A DNA stretch of 44,646 nt from CAYGYG01 sp964354155 (GTDB lineage Bacteria > Hydrothermota > Tepidihabitantia > SM23-42 > CAYGYG01), in contig CAYGYG010000021.1 of NCBI GenBank assembly GCA_964354155.1, positions 1 through 44,646 on the forward strand, written 5' to 3'. The notes under the pieces are model-generated. The model did no database searches, was not told the DNA's origin, and worked only from the letters and a program-made list of their open reading frames with translations. Shown in pieces: positions 24,150 to 29,896 of the stretch (positions are counted from its first letter, which is position 1; the number at the start of each line of letters is the position of its first letter). The translations under genes and the position numbers were made by a program.

Positions 24150-24474
24150 GTTTCGCGCCGGTGATTTGATCAAGATCTATTCGAAGATAGTCGAAGGCGG
24201 CAAGGAACGAGTCACGAGCTTTCAGGGGGTCGTTATTCAGGTCCGGGGAGCCGGCCGCAGCAAGACTTTCACGGTTCGGAAGACATCGGGGGGCGTTGGT
24301 GTCGAAAGGATTTTTCCGCTCGACTCCCCCAATATCACCAAGGTCGAGGTGAAGAAGAAGGGCAAGGTGAGGAGAGCGAAGCTCTTTTATCTGAGAGGTA
24401 AGAAGGGTAAGGAAGCCAAGATAAGAGAGGCCGGCGTTGAAAGAAAACCTGGATCTGAAGCTGTGGCAGACTAA
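24133..24474 (+). CDS. rplS: 50S ribosomal protein L19
   Basis: A 113-residue L19 with RAGDLIKIYSKIVEGGKERV, FQGVVIQVRG, FTVRKTSGGVGVERIFPL and a basic KKKGKVRRAKLFYLRGKKGK tail. GGAGG precedes ATG 24133 inside the end of trmD, so expression is coupled. The C-terminus (KPGSEAVAD) is short and unremarkable. Confidence 0.97.
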   Translation: MEKLPEFRAGDLIKIYSKIVEGGKERVTSFQGVVIQVRGAGRSKTFTVRKTSGGVGVERIFPLDSPNITKVEVKKKGKVRRAKLFYLRGKKGKEAKIREAGVERKPGSEAVAD

Positions 24475-25021
24475 TAGATACATCTGCGGGGTGGATGAGG
24501 TGGGACGGGGCACCCTGGCAGGTCCGGTGGTTGCGGCCAGTGTCATACTGCCGCCTTTTTTTTACGACGCCGCGATTGACGACTCCAAAGTACTGACCCC
24601 GGCAAAACGCCGCGAGCTATTCACCCTGATTGTCGAAAACGCCCTGGCCTACAGTTTTGGTCTGGTCAATCACCAGAGGATTGATCAGGTCAATATCCTG
24701 CAAGCGACGATCACGGCGATGCGCAAGGCGGTCCTGGGATTGGCGCGGGAACCGGACTTGGTCATGACCGATGCGGTTTGGATTCCGAACCTGCCCTATC
24801 CCCAGGAGAACATCATCAAGGGCGACGAGCGGTCGATTTCGATTGCGGCTGCTTCGATTCTGGCCAAGGTCCGGCGCGACCGGATCATGGTCAATTTCCA
24901 TAAAGTCTATCCGGAGTACAGTTTTGACAAGCACAAAGGGTACGCGACCCGGAAGCACCGTGACGCGATTTCGTGTTACGGCCCATGCCCGATCCACCGC
25001 AAGAGCTTCAAGCTCTTGTAG
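24437..25021 (+). CDS. rnhB: Ribonuclease HII
   Basis: A 194-residue RNase HII that removes ribonucleotides from DNA. The motif GVDEVGRGTLAGPVVAASV carries the first catalytic Asp and Glu; VMTDAV and the DKHKGYATRKHRD segment complete the site. The start is TTG 24437, inside the end of rplS, with a GAGG site in front; no ATG fits. This position after rplS is common. Confidence 0.93.
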   Translation: MKENLDLKLWQTNRYICGVDEVGRGTLAGPVVAASVILPPFFYDAAIDDSKVLTPAKRRELFTLIVENALAYSFGLVNHQRIDQVNILQATITAMRKAVLGLAREPDLVMTDAVWIPNLPYPQENIIKGDERSISIAAASILAKVRRDRIMVNFHKVYPEYSFDKHKGYATRKHRDAISCYGPCPIHRKSFKLL

Positions 25022-25080
25022 CGAGGCGCGCGATGCCGACCGGCCAACGACCCGACCCCGGTTAAAGCAGCAGGTATCGC

Positions 25081-25440
25081 ATGGATCGTCGAGAATTGGG
25101 CAGACAGGGTGAAGCAGCGGCCCGCCGCTTCCTCGAGAAGAAGAAATACAAGATTCTGGCGCAGAACTACCGGCGCCGCAGCGGCGAAATCGATTTGATC
25201 GCCGAGAAGAAAGGCGCCATCACCTTCGTCGAAGTAAAATGCCGCTCGTCATTGGAGTTTGGTTTTCCCCAGGAGTCGGTCATCAAGAGAAAACAGGAGC
25301 GGATCATGAAGGTTGCGACGATATTCCTCAAAGAAATGAACCTCTGGTCGAAAGTTGATTGCCATTTCGATGTGCTCTCAATCTACCAGGATGGGCGAGC
25401 GATGCATCTTGAGCATATCAAGGATGCATTTTGGAAGTGA
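25081..25440 (+). CDS. yraN: UPF0102 (YraN) nuclease-fold protein
   Basis: A 119-residue protein with GRQGEAAARRFLEKKKYKIL, NYRRRSGEIDLIAEKKGAITFVEVK and the RKQERIMKVA helix; these give the PD-(D/E)XK-like set E...D...E-V-K. Function is not established, though a link to Holliday junction processing has been suggested for the family. It follows rnhB by 59 bases. Confidence 0.9.
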   Translation: MDRRELGRQGEAAARRFLEKKKYKILAQNYRRRSGEIDLIAEKKGAITFVEVKCRSSLEFGFPQESVIKRKQERIMKVATIFLKEMNLWSKVDCHFDVLSIYQDGRAMHLEHIKDAFWK

Positions 25441-25467
25441 TGCTGACCCGCACCAGAATCGTAGTCG

Positions 25468-25495
25468 TTGACAGGGTTGGAAAAATGTCTATAAT
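25468..25495 (+). promoter_or_regulatory. Promoter of the 60-residue protein gene
   Basis: TTGACA (25468-25473) and TATAAT (25490-25495), 16 bp apart, both perfect. The start near 25502 leaves a 36-base leader containing AAGGAGG before ATG 25538. Confidence 0.85.
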
Positions 25496-25537
25496 GCTGA
25501 GACGATGCCGGCAGGTTAGCCGCAAGGAGGCGTCTTA

Positions 25538-25720
25538 ATGTCAGAGTATGACGGCTTGAAGATATTTGCCGAACGTGAAATCGAAACGATCCGGCTCTAC
25601 GAAAGTCCTGAGCCGATGTGGTTGGCAGTGAAGGCGTTGGGTGAGATGGTCATGCAATTGAAAGCCATCAACGAGAACCTTGCCGTAATCAGCGACTTCA
25701 TCAAGACCAAGGTTCAGTAA
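25538..25720 (+). CDS. Small acidic helical protein, unknown function
   Basis: A 60-residue protein with a perfect promoter and an AAGGAGG site, so it is very likely expressed strongly. It is predicted mostly alpha-helical with no signal peptide; visible features are an N-terminal EREIETIRLYE helix and a MVMQLKAINENLAVISDFIK amphipathic helix. I do not recognise a family. It is monocistronic between yraN and the convergent Cys-rich gene. Confidence 0.75.
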   Translation: MSEYDGLKIFAEREIETIRLYESPEPMWLAVKALGEMVMQLKAINENLAVISDFIKTKVQ

Positions 25721-25741
25721 CGCACCGGGTTCCCAGAGTAT

Positions 25742-25924
25742 TCATCGAGGTTCGTACTTGACGCATGCGCAGTAGTTATTGACGTAAGGGCACATTTTCC
25801 GGTTGGTTTCTTTGACACAGAGGTAGAGCTTCTTTTCGCCGTTGCTGCCGCCGTTATCTTGATAGCCGCCGGTGTCGTTCTTCTCTTTCGTACTGCAAGC
25901 ATATGCGCATTCACCGCTGATCAT
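25742..25924 (-). CDS. Small six-cysteine protein, unknown function
   Basis: A 60-residue protein with cysteines at 6, 10, 36, 45, 52 and 54 (C-x3-C ... C-x8-C-x6-C-x-C), a Gly/Asn-rich middle and no signal peptide or membrane segment. A strong AGGAGGT site lies before ATG 25924 and a TATAAT box upstream, so it is a real gene despite its size. The spacing could bind a metal or FeS cluster, or form disulfides; no family is recognised. A second reading frame over the same bases is a shadow. Confidence 0.7.
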   Translation of the reverse strand: MISGECAYACSTKEKNDTGGYQDNGGSNGEKKLYLCVKETNRKMCPYVNNYCACVKYEPR

Positions 25925-25950
25925 GGTAACCTCCTGGTTACTTCTACACT

Positions 25951-25956
25951 ATTATA
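25951..25956 (-). promoter_or_regulatory. -10 box for the six-cysteine protein
   Basis: TATAAT is present on the minus strand about 20 bases ahead of the AGGAGGT site. A matching TTGACA is missing at 16-17 bp (AATTGG is the best), so this promoter may need an activator or another factor. Confidence 0.5.
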
Positions 25957-26072
25957 CAGTGCAAAAACCATACCAATTCCATGTTTTCGACCATTGTAAC
26001 CGCCGATAGTACGACGGTTCTTCGGCTGGGCCGGATAAGCCGGTGCTGCGTCAAGAAAAAAGGGTATCGTGT

Positions 26073-26094
26073 TACCCAGGTGGGTATCTTTTTT
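26073..26094 (+). terminator. Hairpin with T tract, no clear parent gene
   Basis: TACCC (26073-26077) pairs with GGGTA (26082-26086) over an AGGT loop, followed by TCTTTTTT. It looks like an intrinsic terminator on the plus strand, but the nearest plus-strand gene ends at 25720, and an opposite gene lies between. A short non-coding transcript from about 25980 is possible but I see no promoter for it. The rest of 25957-26119 shows nothing clear. Confidence 0.45.
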
Positions 26095-26119
26095 GCTACG
26101 CCGTGTCGCAGATTCTGGC

Positions 26120-26147
26120 TTGACAATGCCGGATTTGGCGATAGTAT
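26120..26147 (+). promoter_or_regulatory. Promoter of the M14 carboxypeptidase gene
   Basis: TTGACA (26120-26125) and TAGTAT (26142-26147), 16 bp apart. Start near 26154 gives a 62-base leader ending in AAGGAGGAAG before ATG 26216. Confidence 0.75.
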
Positions 26148-26215
26148 TTCACCGGTAGTTCAATTGCTGTCCAGAATATTGATGTGCTCATGTAGACTTA
26201 AACTAAGGAGGAAGA

Positions 26216-28234
26216 ATGAAGCTCAGGTTTTGTCTTTTAATCCTTCTGGTCATCACTTTCGGTCACGCGGCGCTTGACCTCGTACGAATCAGGATTGACT
26301 CGCGCAATGATGCAGTGACTCTCGACCAGTTGGGAATCATCATCAATTCGGTATCGTCGAACGACGTTGTCGCTGAGATCTCGGCTGAACAGAGGATTCT
26401 CTTGGACCAGCTCGGCTATGCTTTCGAGACGATCACGCCGAATATTGACTTTGTCTATCGAGAAAACGCCGAATTCGGCAGGTACTTAACTTATGCCGAG
26501 TTCGTCGATACCATGAGAATCATTGCTCAGAACAATCCGACCATCTGCCGGCTCGATACGCTCAACACTACCGCCACCGGGTATTTGGTGCTGGCAATGA
26601 AGATCAGCGACAATCCACAGGTGAACGAAGCTGAGCCGAGAATTTTCTTCGAAGCTGACATCCACGGCGATGAAAAATGCGGCTGGGCCGTGGCCTTCGA
26701 GATGATCAAGTACTTGGTACAGAATTATGGCAGCAACACCCTGGTCAGGAATCTGGTCAATACACGAGAGATATGGATCTGCCCGATGACCAACCCGTAC
26801 GGCTTTGTGAATGGCGTCCGCGCTAACAGCCGTGGTGTTGACCTGAACCGGAACTGGGGATATATGTGGCGCAACACCAGCGGGTCGGCTACTTTTTCGG
26901 AGAATGAAACCCAGGCCATGAGAAAGGCCTTCAACCGGGATGCCTTTTCGTTCTGGATGTCCTATCACGGCGGCGCCGTGGTTACTCTCTATCCGTGGGG
27001 ATGGACCCGCGATGTACCGCTCGACACGAGCGAGCTCAAGTATGCTTCAGCATCCTACGCCCGGGCCACTAACAACAGCTACGGGCAGATCATTGTGGTG
27101 ATGTACTACGCACCAGGCAGTTCGATTGACCATCTCTACGGAGCCGAGGGCATCACCGGCATCGCGGCCGAGGTCCACGCGACCAAAACCCCACCGGCCA
27201 GTGAAATCGATCCTTTGTTCAATCGGAATCGCGATCCGATGCTCGACTTGATGCGCTACGCCAAATGGGGGGTTGAAGGCACTATCACCGACTCGGTGAC
27301 CGGACAACCGATCACCAAGGCGATGCTTGAGCCGGTGGCACCAGCGCGCTGGGTCAGCTACAACGATTCACCCAACGGCGACTATCACCGGTTTCTGAGG
27401 CCAGGCACCTACTCGATCAGGTTCAGCGCGAACGGTTACAACAGCAAAACGGTTTCCGGTATCGTGGTGCCGACCGACAGTTCGGTGGTCGTCAACGTTC
27501 CGCTGTCACCGAATCCGGTTGGGCGTACCTTCGCGCACAAGTTTGCTGTCTGTAACGTCACCGACCCGACCCAGGCCTATGCCAACCATTCGCTGTCTTT
27601 TTGGGCGCTGGGCCTGCGCGACAACCGCCGCCTGTCAATCGGCGTCCGGGGCTGGGTTGACATCGACATGGGTACGCCGATTGTCAATCGCTCCGGCAAC
27701 GACTTCGTGGTTGTCGAGGGCGACGCCGACGCGGAGAGGTGTACCGTATTGGTCAGCAACAACTGGAACGGACCGTGGACCTATTTGGGCCTGGCCAACG
27801 GCACGACCGAGTTCGATCTGGCAACCGGCGGAATGAGTCAGGCGCGCTATGTCCGTCTCCGGGACGACGGCGATGGGACCGGCAGTTCGCCGACCGCGGG
27901 CTTTGAGGTCGACGCGGTCGAAGGCTACCCGCTGCTCGGCGTTGCCGAGCCGGCGGTTATTTCGTTGTCCGATCGTCCGAGGCCGCGACTCGTTATTGCG
28001 CCGAATCCGGCGCGTTCCGTGGTTGATTTCCAAGTCAGTGGCGCGTCAAGCGAGAAACGCAATCTTGTCGTGTTCAACTCCGTCGGCCGGGAAGTAGGGC
28101 GGTTCAGAATGGAGGCCAGCACACCTTCTGAAGTGGTGAAGTGGAACTGTGGCGCTATGCCGGCGGGAGCATACTTTGTCCGGCTGGAGAATGGGGGAGC
28201 CGCGGTGGTTGAGAAACTCCTACTGCTGAAGTAG
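26216..28234 (+). CDS. Secreted M14 family zinc carboxypeptidase with C-terminal sorting domain
   Basis: A 672-residue exported peptidase. Signal peptide MKLRFCLLILLVITFGHAA; propeptide-like region to about residue 85; M14 domain with zinc H and E in DIHGDEKCGW, substrate-binding GVDLNRNWGY, and third zinc ligand in SYHGGA. A carboxypeptidase-regulatory-like domain follows (VEGTITDSVTGQPITKA, then GTYSIRFSANGYNS), then a beta-sandwich region, and a type-A sorting-like end (IAPNPARSVVDFQVS, AGAYFVRLENGGA, EKLLLLK). It probably removes C-terminal residues from extracellular peptides. Confidence 0.92.
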   Translation: MKLRFCLLILLVITFGHAALDLVRIRIDSRNDAVTLDQLGIIINSVSSNDVVAEISAEQRILLDQLGYAFETITPNIDFVYRENAEFGRYLTYAEFVDTMRIIAQNNPTICRLDTLNTTATGYLVLAMKISDNPQVNEAEPRIFFEADIHGDEKCGWAVAFEMIKYLVQNYGSNTLVRNLVNTREIWICPMTNPYGFVNGVRANSRGVDLNRNWGYMWRNTSGSATFSENETQAMRKAFNRDAFSFWMSYHGGAVVTLYPWGWTRDVPLDTSELKYASASYARATNNSYGQIIVVMYYAPGSSIDHLYGAEGITGIAAEVHATKTPPASEIDPLFNRNRDPMLDLMRYAKWGVEGTITDSVTGQPITKAMLEPVAPARWVSYNDSPNGDYHRFLRPGTYSIRFSANGYNSKTVSGIVVPTDSSVVVNVPLSPNPVGRTFAHKFAVCNVTDPTQAYANHSLSFWALGLRDNRRLSIGVRGWVDIDMGTPIVNRSGNDFVVVEGDADAERCTVLVSNNWNGPWTYLGLANGTTEFDLATGGMSQARYVRLRDDGDGTGSSPTAGFEVDAVEGYPLLGVAEPAVISLSDRPRPRLVIAPNPARSVVDFQVSGASSEKRNLVVFNSVGREVGRFRMEASTPSEVVKWNCGAMPAGAYFVRLENGGAAVVEKLLLLK

Positions 28235-28270
28235 CCGCCGGGTTTTCTTGGGGAAGGCCTTGTTTATCGA

Positions 28271-28816
28271 CTAAGGGACCAGCACGGCGGACGCGACTAC
28301 GGTTGTCCAGAGGCCGTGCTTATCGCCGATGGCGGTCTGGGTGATGTTGGCCGTCTTGAAGATCCGCCCTGAGATTTTCCAGATCTCCTTGCGTTCGTCA
28401 TAGCTCGTATCCGGGTCAAAAACAACGCCTAGAGTAGTCGCCAGCATCTGTGCCGCCAAATCCTCAGCCCGGTCGCTGGTCCTTGGTTCGGTCTCACCGA
28501 AAGAGTGATACTCGGAAAGATAGCCGAACTGATTCTTGTCTCTGGGCTTGGCCACGCCGATTGAAGATGCAATAAGCCGGTGCGGTTCGTTGGTCGAGCT
28601 TTCGGCCAGAACACAGAACACGACTTCGCCGAAAGAAAGATACTGCAGTCCTTTGGCCCTTGAGACCAGCTTGCAGTTGGGGGGCAAGATGCTTGAGACG
28701 CGAACAATGTTGAAAGGTGCGATACCGGCGTCTCGCAATGCGGCCTCGAAGCTGGCCAGTTTCTCCTTGTGCTTGCCAACTCCTTTGGTCAAGAACAGCC
28801 GTTTGGGAATGATCAT
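28271..28816 (-). CDS. Pyruvoyl-dependent arginine decarboxylase
   Basis: A 181-residue proenzyme that makes agmatine from arginine. The self-cleavage motif VSSILPP (about residues 40-46) is intact; cleavage between the serines makes the pyruvoyl group on the alpha chain. IASSIGVAKP, GYLSEYHSFGE and KHGLWTTVVASAV match the family, best known from archaea (PvlArgDC) and chlamydiae. AAGGAGAG precedes ATG 28816. It lies downstream of tRNA-Ala on the same strand. Role is polyamine synthesis or acid resistance; no speB-like gene is near. Confidence 0.92.
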   Translation of the reverse strand: MIIPKRLFLTKGVGKHKEKLASFEAALRDAGIAPFNIVRVSSILPPNCKLVSRAKGLQYLSFGEVVFCVLAESSTNEPHRLIASSIGVAKPRDKNQFGYLSEYHSFGETEPRTSDRAEDLAAQMLATTLGVVFDPDTSYDERKEIWKISGRIFKTANITQTAIGDKHGLWTTVVASAVLVP

Positions 28817-28903
28817 TATTCTCTCCTTAGAAAAAGATGCCTACTTTCAAGATTCACGTCATTCGCTGTCATTCGGAACGTTCGTCAATCTACTTTATGA
28901 AGA

Positions 28904-28976
28904 TGGAGCAGACCAGAGTCGAACTGGCGGCCTTCTCGCTGCGAACGAGACGCTCTCCCAACTGAGCTACTGCCCC
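28904..28976 (-). tRNA. tRNA-Ala (anticodon CGC)
   Basis: A 73-base tRNA on the minus strand. Acceptor GGGGCAG pairs with CTGCTCC and includes G3:U70, the alanine identity pair. The D arm is AGCTCAGTTGGGAGAGC-type; anticodon stem TCTCG/CGAGA with loop TTCGCAG gives anticodon CGC, reading GCG. The T arm is CCAGTTCGACTCTGG-like. CCA is not encoded, unlike in the tRNA-Sec. Confidence 0.95.
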
Positions 28977-28986
28977 GTGAATTTTG

Positions 28987-29014
28987 ATTCTAAGTATTTT
29001 CCAGGCTTTGTCAA
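28987..29014 (-). promoter_or_regulatory. Promoter of tRNA-Ala
   Basis: On the minus strand TTGACA (29009-29014) and TAGAAT (28987-28992), 16 bp apart, with the tRNA 5' end ten bases beyond the -10 box. Confidence 0.8.
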
Positions 29015-29048
29015 CGTCAATGTGGGCAGTCGGGCGGGCGATGTGTTC

Positions 29049-29237
29049 CTACTTCCGGTCGAGGTAACACCAGAGCAGTAAGGCAATTGTGAAGAGCAGC
29101 ATTGTGTTCGTGAAGCGCAGGAAGGTCAGCGAGTGGAGGCCGATGAGGGACTTGTCGAATAAGAAGAATCGGGCCACAAAACCCAGTACGAAACTTACGA
29201 CGGCAAGAATGCCGGTCAAATACGCCAACTTCTTCAT
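29049..29237 (-). CDS. Small two-helix membrane protein
   Basis: A 62-residue protein with two hydrophobic segments (YLTGILAVVSFVLGFVARFF and LLFTIALLLWCYL) and a short polar link. AGGAGG lies eight bases before ATG 29237 and a TTGACT/TATAAT pair upstream, so it is probably real. Function unknown; no family recognised. Confidence 0.7.
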   Translation of the reverse strand: MKKLAYLTGILAVVSFVLGFVARFFLFDKSLIGLHSLTFLRFTNTMLLFTIALLLWCYLDRK

Positions 29238-29255
29238 CGTGCAACCTCCTGGCCG

Positions 29256-29284
29256 ATTATATATCGGGCCCGGAGCTTAGTCAA
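29256..29284 (-). promoter_or_regulatory. Promoter of the two-helix membrane protein
   Basis: On the minus strand TTGACT (29279-29284) and TATAAT (29256-29261) with a 17-bp spacer; transcription would start near 29249, just ahead of the AGGAGG site. Confidence 0.7.
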
Positions 29285-29341
29285 TGGGAAAGCCGAGGCG
29301 TTCAGGCGGCTCCTTCTTTCTCCGACACGCCGGTGTCCCCA

Positions 29342-29572
29342 TCAAGGGGCCTTAGACCTGGGTGAGACAACGTCGTGGAGTATGCGTTTGACCCGGCCGA
29401 CGGAGCCGGTCTCAAGCCTTACTTTGATGCCGTGGGGATGAGTCGGAGAGTTGGTGAGTATCTCCTTCACGATGCCCTGGGTGGTCTTGCCGGAAACCTG
29501 ATCGGCCTTCTGGACGATGACTACGTGCATGCCCGGCCGGATATCGGCGCGGACCGTTCCGTCGGCGTTCAT
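29342..29572 (-). CDS. YwbE family protein (DUF2196)
   Basis: A 76-residue protein matching the YwbE family: DIRPGMHVVIVQKADQ, then GKTTQGIVKEILTNSPTHPHGIKVRLETG, then VGRVKRI. These resemble small OB-like or KOW-like beta folds; the function is not established. Starts at ATG 29572 with a weak GGTG site. Possibly co-transcribed with nothing; the small membrane gene follows downstream after its own promoter. Confidence 0.88.
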   Translation of the reverse strand: MNADGTVRADIRPGMHVVIVQKADQVSGKTTQGIVKEILTNSPTHPHGIKVRLETGSVGRVKRILHDVVSPRSKAP

Positions 29573-29832
29573 CGTGCACCATCAATCATGACTAACTGAG
29601 TTTTGGGCAGCTGATTCATATTCGAAGCTAATGGTTCATGCACTTTATTCGTAGCCACCGGGGGCTGTCATCCTGAGTAATTGAGACTCTTCGTTTCACT
29701 CAGAGTGACAAGACCTTCCTAAATGGCTTATGCATATTAGAAGCTGATTCCTATTTTCCCCAGCTTATTCTATCGCTGCGGGACTATTTGTCAAGCCTCG
29801 ACCGGTGCGAACCCGGGCTCTTGCGATTGATG
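29573..29832. repeat. Gene-free region with imperfect inverted repeat
   Basis: An imperfect inverted pair of the GTCATCCTGAGT...ACTCAGAGTGAC type spans 29667-29709, flanked by related direct words (TTCATATTCGAAGCT near 29620 and TGCATATTAGAAGCT near 29727). This arrangement suggests a small mobile or extragenic palindromic element. No gene is supported here. Confidence 0.55.
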
Positions 29833-29860
29833 TTGACGCTCGGGGCGATTCGAGTATCAT
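29833..29860 (+). promoter_or_regulatory. Promoter of the 869-residue HEXXH protein gene
   Basis: TTGACG (29833-29838) and TATCAT (29855-29860), 16 bp apart. Start near 29867 gives a 30-base leader with GCGGAGG ahead of ATG 29897. Confidence 0.7.
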
Positions 29861-29896
29861 GGCGGAGGGGCGTCAAAAGAATTTTGCGGAGGTCAT

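Noticed and set aside
25714..25914. 66-codon minus-strand ORF over the six-cysteine gene
   Set aside because: A frame shadow: the other frame has the ribosome site, TATAAT box and plausible protein composition.
25981..26119. Cyclic-di-GMP or other riboswitch ahead of the M14 gene
   Set aside because: I could not match any conserved core (no GEMM-type GNRA/receptor pattern), and the M14 promoter lies downstream of this segment.
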